DNA from: G963674685 sp964591275
GTDB lineage: Bacteria; Lernaellota; Lernaellaia; JACKCT01
Direction of reading: 5' to 3'
Assembly: GCA_964591275.1 (NCBI GenBank)
Contig: CAZQAE010000045.1
Span: forward strand, 1 to 41,046
DNA length: 41,046 bases
Each line of letters starts with the position of its first letter. The first letter of the stretch is position 1. This document shows positions 1-8,067 of the stretch, in pieces. Under the pieces are notes generated by a model. The model was not told the DNA's origin. It saw nothing but the letters and a program-made list of their open reading frames with translations, and ran no database searches. Made by a program: the position numbers and the translations under genes.

Positions 1-1778
1 ATCATAATCTTCGTTTCGGGCATGATGTCTCGCGTCATTTCCACGGTGCGATTCACGGAATAGGCGTAAAGCTCCGCCGCCGACAACCCTGCCTCGCGGC
101 AAGTTTCATTGCGGTTGAAACTGCGAATGTCGCTATGCCCGATGTGAATCCAGCGGGGCGCCAGATATTCGGCAATATTGCGCAGCAGGGGATCGTACAC
201 TTCGGTGTACATCGCCTCCACCATAGGGCAGGTGTCGCCGTGTTCACCGTCGGCGCAATCGAATCCCGCCTTGCTGCACTCGGCAATCACGCGCTCGGCG
301 TTTCCATGCAGGGCGAGTTGGGGAACCGGCTCAATGCCGTGGTCCCGCGCGTATTCGAAGATGGCCTGAACTTCGGCGCGGATCGTCGGATCGTCCAGAT
401 CGAAATAGAAGTCCGCCGGAATAAGCAAATGCGTTAATTTAAGTTCCGCCATGTAGCGGATGCGCCGTTTCAATTCATCATCCAGAGTTTCGATGCCCAG
501 CATCTCGGTCCCACGGATTTCAAAGTCGGGCCGATCCACAACGGTCAGGGCCGGCAGTTCTCCAGCCGGGTGCTTTTGCGCAATGAGTCTGATGATGGCG
601 GTCAAGGCATGCACAACGCCGGGGTATTCAACGGCGGCGCCAACCACCGCATGGTCATACACCTCCAGGATATACCCGTCGCGCCCCAGGTTGTCGGCTT
701 TCAGAGGCAGGCCGCGTCGTCCGGCAAGGCTGCGGATAATGGAATTGTCATCCGGCGTGCCGATGGCGATGACATTTTCATAGGCGCCCTGGCCGTCGTC
801 GCCAACCATCGTCAGTTCCGGCCGCACACCGAAACTTTTTTCCGACCAGTCCTGCAATACGGCAAGGAGATCGCCGAGAGGCTCCACGTATTCCTGCGAA
901 ACGACGATTTTCGTTTCTGCGTTAATGACAAAACCGGCCTCGGGACGCTTGCCCCAGGCTTGCGGAACGGGGATGAAGCCCGGCTGATAGGAAAGAGTCC
1001 GACCCTGCGCCTTGTAGGCGGCGTCGGATTTGATCTCTTCGCCGGTTTTTGCACGATTATACACGCGCAGTTTGTCGATCAGGCAATCAGGCTGCGCGTC
1101 GTCTCGGAGTGCGCCGATGTGCAGCGTTTCCTGGACGCTGAAATTCGGGAGATTCTGTGTTTCCTCATTTTTCAGCTCGCCATTCACATAGATGCGGCGC
1201 GTCGCCGTGGTTCTTTCGCCCAGGCCTTGCCATACGACGGCGACGTGCGTCCACTCAGTATTCCAGACGTAGGGGGCGTAAAACTCGAAGAGGTAGTAGG
1301 TGACAATATCGAGATTTTCCTTGAAATACAGGGAATGACCACCGGTGATGAAATTCAGAAAGTTTTTGTCTTGATCTTTGAGGATGGAAAAGTTGTCCTC
1401 GCCGCCGACGGACAGTATCTGACGGTGCCGGTTGTCGTGCCAGACGGCCTTTGGCAAAACCCAAAATTCCAGCGTGCCTTCAGCGACGGGCATTTTCCCG
1501 TCGGCCCTGGTGACGATGGAGTTTCCATCCGTCAGGAAAAAGGCATTGCCGTCAATGCCCGGAACAAAGGCGAAATACGGGTTTTTTGCAACGATATGGC
1601 CGCCTTGCGCTTCGACTTCCGGCGCGCTTTCAAAATCCATGGACCAGACGAGATCGCCCGCGTCGTCGTTATCATCATCATCATCATCGTCGCCGCACGC
1701 TACGCACACGGCCACAAGGCAAACCAGCGCGAAGGCCGCCAGAGCGTTTCGCCGTAATCGTTTCAAAATGTTTGGCAT
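1..1778 (-). CDS. GH20-like glycoside hydrolase lipoprotein with LamG domain (3' end outside window)
   Basis: The frame stays open from the ATG at 1778 to the window edge (592 codons, no stop). Residues 1-27 form a basic, hydrophobic signal peptide ending in a lipobox (VCVAC), followed by an Asp-rich stretch (GDDDDDDNDD). About residues 45-235 look like a LamG / concanavalin-like domain (GTLEFWVLP, EWTHVAVVW, RIYVNGELKNE, IDKLRVYNRAKT). About 265-385 resemble the GH20 N-terminal alpha/beta domain, ending in LPALTVVDRPDFEIRGTEM, which normally leads into the TIM barrel. The barrel follows. At residues 545-552 it reads HIGHSDIR where GH20 enzymes have H-x-G-G-D-E, so the usual catalytic Asp-Glu pair is Ser-Asp here. 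Probable surface carbohydrate-binding or carbohydrate-processing protein. The fold call is fairly good, but hexosaminidase activity is doubtful. Confidence 0.75.
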   Translation of the reverse strand, partial: MPNILKRLRRNALAAFALVCLVAVCVACGDDDDDDDNDDAGDLVWSMDFESAPEVEAQGGHIVAKNPYFAFVPGIDGNAFFLTDGNSIVTRADGKMPVAEGTLEFWVLPKAVWHDNRHRQILSVGGEDNFSILKDQDKNFLNFITGGHSLYFKENLDIVTYYLFEFYAPYVWNTEWTHVAVVWQGLGERTTATRRIYVNGELKNEETQNLPNFSVQETLHIGALRDDAQPDCLIDKLRVYNRAKTGEEIKSDAAYKAQGRTLSYQPGFIPVPQAWGKRPEAGFVINAETKIVVSQEYVEPLGDLLAVLQDWSEKSFGVRPELTMVGDDGQGAYENVIAIGTPDDNSIIRSLAGRRGLPLKADNLGRDGYILEVYDHAVVGAAVEYPGVVHALTAIIRLIAQKHPAGELPALTVVDRPDFEIRGTEMLGIETLDDELKRRIRYMAELKLTHLLIPADFYFDLDDPTIRAEVQAIFEYARDHGIEPVPQLALHGNAERVIAECSKAGFDCADGEHGDTCPMVEAMYTEVYDPLLRNIAEYLAPRWIHIGHSDIRSFNRNETCREAGLSAAELYAYSVNRTVEMTRDIMPETKIM

Positions 1779-1864
1779 GTGTTCATCCAATGTTCATCGC
1801 ATTAGTTGTTTACGGCCCGTGCTTGGTGTTCATTGGCCGGTTGTTAATGGATTATCGCCTTTTT

Positions 1865-4606
1865 TTATTCGATAAAATCAGGATCAATGGGATCAGCGAT
1901 ATATTCGTCTTCCACAAGCAGATAGATGTTGTCTTCAATGATTTGCCCGCTGGATGACAGGAAAAGAGCAGCCTGCCTCCTAGACACCACGCTGTACATA
2001 ATGGAATAGGGATCATAGCGCGGCGCCAGCAGGTACTCATGATTATAGGCGGGATGGACGCGCCATCCGCGCTTGGAAGTGCTCTGCAGGGGAAGATTCG
2101 CCTGGGAAAAGGAAATGCGATCCCAATTGAGCGCATCGCTTTTCAACATGTGATCAAGATGAACATCATCCATCACGCCGGCGGCGCGCGCCAGTGCGGC
2201 ACCCGCAGCCAAAGGCACCGCGCCATCGGGAGAGCATACCTGGATGAGGAAATTCTTTTCCTCATTGCCCTCCAAGGGGTCGAGGAAAAGATGCGGCGCA
2301 TAGCCGATGGGATCTGTCAACGTGACGACCCACTGCGCGGTGTCAATGAACGATCGGGCCTCGGGCGTATTTCGCGATACGCCGAATCCGAAGGAGCGCG
2401 ACGGCCACTGAACCTCGTCGAGGATTTCATTTGTCGCCCGGTCGACGACTTTGAGATGCATAAAATCGCCTTTGTCGGCGGCGACGGCTACGGCGAAGTT
2501 TCCGTTTTCGTCCATGATGGCGTCTTCGACAAATCCCCCGTCCAGATTCTGCAACACGACGCGAGCGCCAGGTTGGAATACAACATTGGCGAAAGCCAGG
2601 TTGGGCGTTTCCGTGTTAACTGTCAGTTCCACGCGATTCGTCGAAGGATTAAGGCGTCCGACGATCACCGGTCCGGTGAGTTCGGCGCGGATCGCGGCAT
2701 TGACGTTGGGAACCGTGGTGCGCATGAGGATGTCGGTCAAACCCCCGCCGGGCACGTTGAAGACCGCCGTTTTGATCTCAGGTTCCAGCGCCACGAAAGG
2801 AATCCCCAACAGGGAGCCAAGGCTCATGCCCATAAAAGAAATGTCGTTATCTTTGCCGCCGAGGTCGCATACGCCGTCCTGGTTGAAGTCGCCTTCCACC
2901 ATATCCAGGTGGCCGTTGCCGTCCCTGTCCTCGCACAGGCCTTTAATAACGCGTATACCCTGAAAGAGATCGAAGATCGTCTGCCTGGTGATGTCCACCG
3001 TGCGATAGATATCCGCCGTCCAGAAGGTCTGCCCGGAAACGAGAATGCCTTGGTCCTTGATGTCTACCGAGCGACCGTGGAGCATGGTTCCCAGGAATGT
3101 GTCTTTTTTCAGAACATCCACCAGTTCGCTCGCCGTCATGCCCTGCGTGTTGATGGACGGGTAGAACATGCTGAGGATCAGCTTTACCAGAACAATTTCT
3201 ATCTGATCAGGCAAGTGCCCCACATCCAGATCGCCCAGGCTCTCCAGTACATAAAACGCGCCGGAAACGTAAGTCTCCGGTCCGTGCTCGGCCGCGTCGA
3301 TGCCGATAGTCGCCAGGCATTGCTCGGCCAGTTTATCGGCCAGTATCACGCTGTCCAGGCGGTTGCGGATGTTGGCGTGCTGATAGAAAACGGTGCGAAA
3401 AGGCGCCTGACATTTGTCCGTTTCTTTGGGGACCGAGATGTAGAAGGTCACTTCCTCGGGCTGATACTCGATGATCCCCTTTTTACAATCCCACTCAAAT
3501 ATTCGATCCTCAGTGTCAAGAAAGCTCAAAGTTTTGTAGCTCCCGGAGACGATATAATCGAGATTGGTGAGCGAAAGGATGACATCGATCGGCACGGAAT
3601 CAGTTTCCGGTATCAATGAGACGATGGTATCCACGACTTTCTGAAAAGCATCGGCGTCGAAGAGAAGATCGTTGTTGTCGTCCTCGCCTTCCACCGAAAA
3701 AGGATGGATCATCGTAATCGTTGGCTCAAGCTCATCAGCAAGCCAGTCGAAGGGTCCCTCGCCGTATAAACCCTTACGCAGGGTTTCCATCGGCTCGGTG
3801 ATTGTCATGACCGTAAATTCCCAGGAAAAGGCGATGTCCTCAGGATCAAGCCCGATCTTTTCGCGCAGAAGCGCCGCCGCGTCCGACAGCGATTCCTCCT
3901 GCTCGGGAAAAGTGATGGAATCGAAATATTCCGGCGGTCGCACAGGAAATTCGTTTTCGCCGCGCAATCCCGTCGTCAGCACCACGGCGTATTTGTTTTG
4001 CTGGTGCAGCGGATACAGCGGGCGGATGAGCAGAGTATTCGTGGAATCCTCATAATGATCCACGCGATTGTCGGGAGGGTAAATCAAATCTTTGGCCCCG
4101 GCCATCGGGTCATTGGGAAAGACCGATTCGGAACCATGAAGGTCCTTGGGGAAGTAGCCTTTGCCCAGGTCCAGTGGGACCATCTCACCGTAAAATTTGG
4201 AGTCGCGCTGCACGTTGACCACGTAGATCGTGTCGTCGCGGATCGTTTTCAGATCGATAGGAAGAGAAAAGGGCACGGCGATATTGGCGAAGTTGGCGAA
4301 GCCGTCCATATCCCGGATGTGCTCGCGCAACAGAAGATTGAAATCCGTTTTCCCTTCGTAAGTGATATTGACACGAAGGCCCGTGCTGGTTGTTTCGTCG
4401 TCTTTGGCCAGTAGGTTGTTGGGTTGCGGCAAAAGAGGAATCGGATCCGCGCCCGGATTAAAGACAACCTCGGGACCGTCGCCGCCGGGATTTTCAAAGT
4501 CCCTGACTGCGGTCTGATCCTCGTATTCGCCCCGAACGCACGAGACCGCCAAAAGGGCGACGCACAGAAAAACAGCGGTGCAGGTAAAGCCGCTTCGTAA
4601 CTTCAT
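1865..4606 (-). CDS. Large lipase-type alpha/beta-hydrolase lipoprotein
   Basis: This is a 913-residue lipoprotein. I chose the ATG at 4606 because GGAGG lies 7 bases upstream and it begins a clean lipoprotein signal (MKLRSGFTCTAVFLCVALLAVSC). The frame is open 46 codons further upstream without a signal sequence. The N-terminal half (FNPGADPIPLLPQPNNLL, then PLYPLHQQNKYAVVLTTGL) resembles bacterial virulence-factor lipase N-terminal domains such as Vibrio VolA. The C-terminal half carries a nucleophile elbow, SFMGMSLGSLLG, with Ser595. A candidate acid Asp lies in CSPDGAVPLAAG and a candidate His in VHPAYNHEYLL. Between the two halves, DRDGNGHLDMVEGDFNQDGVCD resembles EF-hand / thrombospondin-3 calcium loops. 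It probably hydrolyses lipid or ester substrates at the cell surface. The substrate is unknown. Confidence 0.8.
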   Translation of the reverse strand: MKLRSGFTCTAVFLCVALLAVSCVRGEYEDQTAVRDFENPGGDGPEVVFNPGADPIPLLPQPNNLLAKDDETTSTGLRVNITYEGKTDFNLLLREHIRDMDGFANFANIAVPFSLPIDLKTIRDDTIYVVNVQRDSKFYGEMVPLDLGKGYFPKDLHGSESVFPNDPMAGAKDLIYPPDNRVDHYEDSTNTLLIRPLYPLHQQNKYAVVLTTGLRGENEFPVRPPEYFDSITFPEQEESLSDAAALLREKIGLDPEDIAFSWEFTVMTITEPMETLRKGLYGEGPFDWLADELEPTITMIHPFSVEGEDDNNDLLFDADAFQKVVDTIVSLIPETDSVPIDVILSLTNLDYIVSGSYKTLSFLDTEDRIFEWDCKKGIIEYQPEEVTFYISVPKETDKCQAPFRTVFYQHANIRNRLDSVILADKLAEQCLATIGIDAAEHGPETYVSGAFYVLESLGDLDVGHLPDQIEIVLVKLILSMFYPSINTQGMTASELVDVLKKDTFLGTMLHGRSVDIKDQGILVSGQTFWTADIYRTVDITRQTIFDLFQGIRVIKGLCEDRDGNGHLDMVEGDFNQDGVCDLGGKDNDISFMGMSLGSLLGIPFVALEPEIKTAVFNVPGGGLTDILMRTTVPNVNAAIRAELTGPVIVGRLNPSTNRVELTVNTETPNLAFANVVFQPGARVVLQNLDGGFVEDAIMDENGNFAVAVAADKGDFMHLKVVDRATNEILDEVQWPSRSFGFGVSRNTPEARSFIDTAQWVVTLTDPIGYAPHLFLDPLEGNEEKNFLIQVCSPDGAVPLAAGAALARAAGVMDDVHLDHMLKSDALNWDRISFSQANLPLQSTSKRGWRVHPAYNHEYLLAPRYDPYSIMYSVVSRRQAALFLSSSGQIIEDNIYLLVEDEYIADPIDPDFIE

Positions 4607-4833
4607 CGCTGGGCCTCCATAAGGTCGAAAGCGCTCTAAGCGCCGACGCTTGTGCGCGCCTTGACGCCATTTCATTATAGCCGATCCAAGGCGCTTTATA
4701 ACACACGAACGCGAAAATATACCGATTTGAAAAGGCTTTGGCAACGATGGAGAAGCTTGGCGCGATTTTCCACGGTTTAGTGCTTAGTGCACAATAGACA
4801 GTGTGGAAGCGACAAGAGGTCATCACTCGCGCA

Positions 4834-7074
4834 TTAAATGCTGGAAACGGGCTTTTCTTCGTTCAGTGGTTTGATGATTTCAGGTTCACTGGCTGGAGGG
4901 TCGTCGGGATGAATGGCGTTGGGTTCATCGTCGGCAAGAGGTTTTTCAGGCTCGATCTCGGGGCCTTCTATGGGAATCGCCCCGTCGCTTTTTTTGCTTT
5001 CGCCGCCTGCCTGAGCATCGATTTTTTTATTGCCCGCCGCTTCGCCGTCTTTTCCCTCTTGTTCCTCAGGATTCTTGCAGCCTCCGGGGGCGGGCTCGCC
5101 GTTTTTGGAAAACACCGGTTGGTAGGGATCGCACCACTCGACGACCTCCGCTTCTATCGTTCCTCTTTCGGACATTTTCAGCAGGATAAAGGCTAGCATG
5201 GAACTCCATCCATGGCTCACGTAGCCCCGTGAATAGTATCCATGATAGCGAACCGGATTTTTGATGATGCTGCCAAGAAACGCGCTTTGCAAGGGACTCA
5301 AATTGGCAGGCTTCTTGCCGAAATAGTGCCGGGCGGCGGGACCGATTCCGTAAAGCCCCGGTCCCCATTCGATGATGTTCATGTAGATTTCCAGGATGCG
5401 CTTTTTCGGAATTTCCTTTTCCAGCCACCAGGTCAGCAGCATCTCCTGGAATTTGCGGGATGCCGTTTTGTCGTGCGTCAGAAACAGATTTTTTGAGGTC
5501 TGCATGGAAACGGTGCTGCCCCCGCGCACGAAGCCGCTTTTCTTGATGTCGTCTTTGATGCTCTGGCGAATATGTTTGAGGACGAATCCTCCGTGCCGGA
5601 AAAAACGACCATCCTCGCACGTCAGCACGGCACCGACCAAGATTCGGCCCAGGTTGTTAAAGGACACGAAGTCGGGATTATCCGAACCGACCAGAAACGA
5701 CTTGATGACCTTGCCCTTCTTCTTCGCGGTGTGAAGAAAAGATCCGTGCAGCTTGCGAACATCCGCTTTCGGCGGCGCCTGAACAACGAAAAAGTCGGTG
5801 ACTTCAACAGACGGTTCGATCTGCACGGTCTTGGCATCGTTCATATCCATGCGCAGGATCAGGCTGAAATCCATGTGTCCATCCACGCGCGCGCCCTTAA
5901 GCACCGGAATGAAATCCTCCGGTATCGAATCCAGAAAGTCCTGCACCGGCAGCCTCTTCGCGGACGCGGCCAGATCGATGATCGGTTTTTTATCCTTCGG
6001 CAGCGCCAGAGATCCCTTGAGATTGAGCTGCCCCGAACCCAGATGAATCTTCGAGTTTTCGAGTCGAAGGATCCTCGCGACCGGATCAACGACCATCTTC
6101 CCTTCCGTTTTGATGCGGATATTACGGATGGGGCCCTTGGCAAGACGCGGATCCTCAATGGCGAATCCCGCCAAGTCGGCGTTGAAATCAATGGGGATAT
6201 AAGGATTGTCTGCATGTCGTTTGATATTCATGCGACCGTCAAGGCGGCTGTGAAGCCCGAGGCGAACTTTTTCAGGAAGGTAAGAGGCTAAAAAACTGAG
6301 ATTCAACGCGCGACCGTTCAGTTCCAGGGACTTTATCTCCTTCGAGAATTGTAATCGCGCGCCAAAGCGCCCGCCGCCTGTTTCCGGTTTTCCGTTAATG
6401 TTGGCGTTCATCCGGCGATTGAGAATATCCAGAAACAAATCTCCGCTGATGTCGTCGAAAGACATTGTCACGGGAGTTTTGCGTGCGTAGTGATGGTCGA
6501 CAACAGTCAGGCTACCGCCCGAAAATGTCGTTTCAATGTTGAGGATGCCAAGTAGAAATTTTTCAAGCCGTCCACCGCTCGTATTTTCCACGGAGTCCGC
6601 CCCGTCCTCGTCCGTCCTTTCCCCGGCAATGCGGCGAAGTATTTCGAGACTCTTTTCCGGAAGATCCGGGCGGCCACCGGGCTGGATTGTCAGCTTGGCC
6701 TGTGGATTGGTGAGCTGAATGGAGCGCAGTTTTATGGGAACCAGGGAAGACGCCACAATGTCAAAGCCGATTTCCACGTCCTCGACGAATATCGTCGATT
6801 CTTGCTCCGATGCTCCCTTGGCGAAGATGCGAAGGCGGCTCACATTGACCCGGCTGGTCATGTCCGTGTCAATGGAGTCGTATCGAAGACACAGGCCCGT
6901 TTTGTTTTCAAAAGCAGCCGTCAGCCCTGCCACCTTATCGGCAATGAGCTTTTCCTTGTTTTTGATGACGTAGATCACGCATGAGGAGATCACGGCGAAG
7001 ACAATCAACAGGAAAATGAAAAAAAACCGGGCTCTTTTCTTTCGCTTCAGTATTTGCCGACTGCTTACGCCCAC
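4834..7074 (-). CDS. AsmA-like protein fused to GT51 peptidoglycan glycosyltransferase
   Basis: 746 residues, starting at a GTG (7074) with AAGGAG just upstream. Residues about 17-38 are a transmembrane anchor. The next ~400 residues look AsmA-like (RYDSIDTDMTSRVNVSRLRIF, LRSIQLTNPQAKLTI, MRILRLENSKIHLGSGQLNLKGSL type strands). From about 470 there is a complete GT51 domain with ExxxFxxHxG as CEDGRFFRHGG (catalytic Glu487), RGGSTVSMQTSKNLFL, then LEKEIPKKRILEIYMNIIEWGPGLYGIGPAARHYFGK. This domain polymerises lipid II into glycan strands. No transpeptidase domain is present. The C-terminal ~90 residues are low-complexity and rich in Pro, Glu and Lys. This makes it a monofunctional (MtgA-type) glycosyltransferase with an AsmA-like periplasmic extension, probably anchored in the inner membrane. 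Confidence 0.88.
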   Translation of the reverse strand: MGVSSRQILKRKKRARFFFIFLLIVFAVISSCVIYVIKNKEKLIADKVAGLTAAFENKTGLCLRYDSIDTDMTSRVNVSRLRIFAKGASEQESTIFVEDVEIGFDIVASSLVPIKLRSIQLTNPQAKLTIQPGGRPDLPEKSLEILRRIAGERTDEDGADSVENTSGGRLEKFLLGILNIETTFSGGSLTVVDHHYARKTPVTMSFDDISGDLFLDILNRRMNANINGKPETGGGRFGARLQFSKEIKSLELNGRALNLSFLASYLPEKVRLGLHSRLDGRMNIKRHADNPYIPIDFNADLAGFAIEDPRLAKGPIRNIRIKTEGKMVVDPVARILRLENSKIHLGSGQLNLKGSLALPKDKKPIIDLAASAKRLPVQDFLDSIPEDFIPVLKGARVDGHMDFSLILRMDMNDAKTVQIEPSVEVTDFFVVQAPPKADVRKLHGSFLHTAKKKGKVIKSFLVGSDNPDFVSFNNLGRILVGAVLTCEDGRFFRHGGFVLKHIRQSIKDDIKKSGFVRGGSTVSMQTSKNLFLTHDKTASRKFQEMLLTWWLEKEIPKKRILEIYMNIIEWGPGLYGIGPAARHYFGKKPANLSPLQSAFLGSIIKNPVRYHGYYSRGYVSHGWSSMLAFILLKMSERGTIEAEVVEWCDPYQPVFSKNGEPAPGGCKNPEEQEGKDGEAAGNKKIDAQAGGESKKSDGAIPIEGPEIEPEKPLADDEPNAIHPDDPPASEPEIIKPLNEEKPVSSI

Positions 7075-7235
7075 AAATACTCCTTCTTCAAATCCCGTTA
7101 AATAATAAGACCCGTATGTTTAGCCCAACATCCCCAGCACGACATGGCGGGAAAGGCTCCATTTTTTTAACAAGCCGGAAAAGCCGTATCAATCACGCCA
7201 GAGCCCTTGGGGCCAACCGTATACTACAATCAAGA

Positions 7236-7694
7236 CTACGCCGAATCATCGTCCGCCGTGTCGTCATCAACTGTGTCATCGTCCGTCGTGTCATCATCCG
7301 TCGTGTCATCGTCCGCCGCGTCATCGTCTGCCGTATCATCATCCGTGTCGTCGTCCATTTCGGGCGTCATGAATCCATGTTCGGGCAGGCACAGCGCCAG
7401 GTCTTCGCAGGACTCATTTTCCTTGTAGCACTTAAACATACGCAGCCACATATTGCCTCGGGCAAACTGGCAGGAATCATACGCCGTGTCCGCGTCGGTT
7501 TCGTCTGCGCCGTTGAGGGATATGGCGATGTCGCACGACGCCAGTTTTTCCAGCACCGGTTGACAGTCGAACCAGTGCAGCTCGCCGCCGCCTCCGTCGT
7601 CGTCGTTGCACGAAGCCGCGATGATACAAAGGGCGATAAGCGCCGGAAAAACCCAGGCCGTCCGAACGGCGTGGTTTGCAAATCTTTTTCTCAA
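7236..7694 (-). CDS. Small Cys-containing lipoprotein with C-terminal Asp/Thr repeats
   Basis: 152 residues from a TTG start at 7694. A GAGG motif lies 8 bases upstream, and the ATG five bases before it is out of frame. The signal peptide ends in a lipobox (CIIAASC) followed by NDDDGGGG. The middle ~70 residues contain several Cys (DCQPVLEKLASC, DSCQFARG, FKCYKENESCEDLALCLPEHGF), which looks like a small disulfide-rich domain of unknown function. The C-terminal ~40 residues are repeats of DDDT / DDDA. I do not recognise the family. The extremely acidic tail could bind divalent cations or act as a spacer, but this is only inference. Confidence 0.7.
   Translation of the reverse strand: MRKRFANHAVRTAWVFPALIALCIIAASCNDDDGGGGELHWFDCQPVLEKLASCDIAISLNGADETDADTAYDSCQFARGNMWLRMFKCYKENESCEDLALCLPEHGFMTPEMDDDTDDDTADDDAADDDTTDDDTTDDDTVDDDTADDDSA
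7240..7360. repeat. Short tandem repeats encoding DDDT/DDDA tail
   Basis: The DNA consists of degenerate 15-base units (cgtcatcatccgtcg-like on the plus strand), encoding Asp-Asp-Asp-Thr-Asp-type repeats in the lipoprotein's C-terminus. The units are diverged at third positions. This is a coding microsatellite and is likely to vary in length between strains. Confidence 0.7.
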
Positions 7695-8067
7695 CGCATC
7701 AGCCTCAATCCTATTGCTTCAAAAAGCGCTTGCCAGGCTTCCAGTTATGTTCACTTCGCGCCGCAAGTCATGACCCAAAGAAGCGGGTGGAAAAAATCCT
7801 TCAAACAAGGCCCTACTCATATAGCTTCGCACCTCTTGCGGGTCAAGGCAAACTCCGCACGCCATCCTACGTTACTATAAAGCGTCTAATAAAAACTTTT
7901 CGCTTTTTGTGTTAACATCATTTGTCTCATGCTTGCCAGGAGGAAACGATGCTGAAAAACCGAAGTGTCCATTGGGCGCTCATTGCGCGGGCGTTTTGAT
8001 GACAACGCACACCAAAAGCCGCGTATCATTTGACACGGCATAAGAAGAGCGGATAGCATCCGTCGCC
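7695..8067. other. Divergent intergenic region
   Basis: 373 bases between the divergent lipoprotein (7694) and sulfatase (8068) genes. It holds the micro-ORFs listed at 7949-8043. An AT-rich segment at 7875-7925 (tataaagcg, ttttcgctttttgtgttaac) could carry promoters, but I cannot place -35/-10 boxes with confidence. No other gene is visible. Confidence 0.5.
7949..7999 (+). CDS. Possible 16-codon micro-ORF with strong ribosome binding site
   Basis: An AGGAGGAAACG Shine-Dalgarno, the best in this intergenic stretch, precedes ATG at 7949. The ORF encodes MLKNRSVHWALIARAF and stops at 7999. The stop overlaps a second ATG (TGATG) that opens a 14-codon frame (MTTHTKSRVSFDTA) ending at 8043, 24 bases before the sulfatase start. 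It could be a leader peptide coupled to the downstream gene or a decayed gene start. There is no homology evidence. Confidence 0.35.
   Translation: MLKNRSVHWALIARAF

Noticed and set aside
570..1757. Long plus-strand open frame with a poly-Ile run opposite the GH20-like gene
   Set aside because: It is the antisense shadow of a well-supported lipoprotein gene; the poly-Ile is the reverse of the Asp-rich linker.
2039..3619. 526-codon plus-strand frame opposite the lipase-type lipoprotein
   Set aside because: No recognisable motif, no ribosome site, and it lies wholly antisense to a gene with signal peptide and catalytic motifs.
7240..7360. CRISPR-like or regulatory tandem repeats
   Set aside because: They are an in-frame DDDT-coding microsatellite of a lipoprotein.
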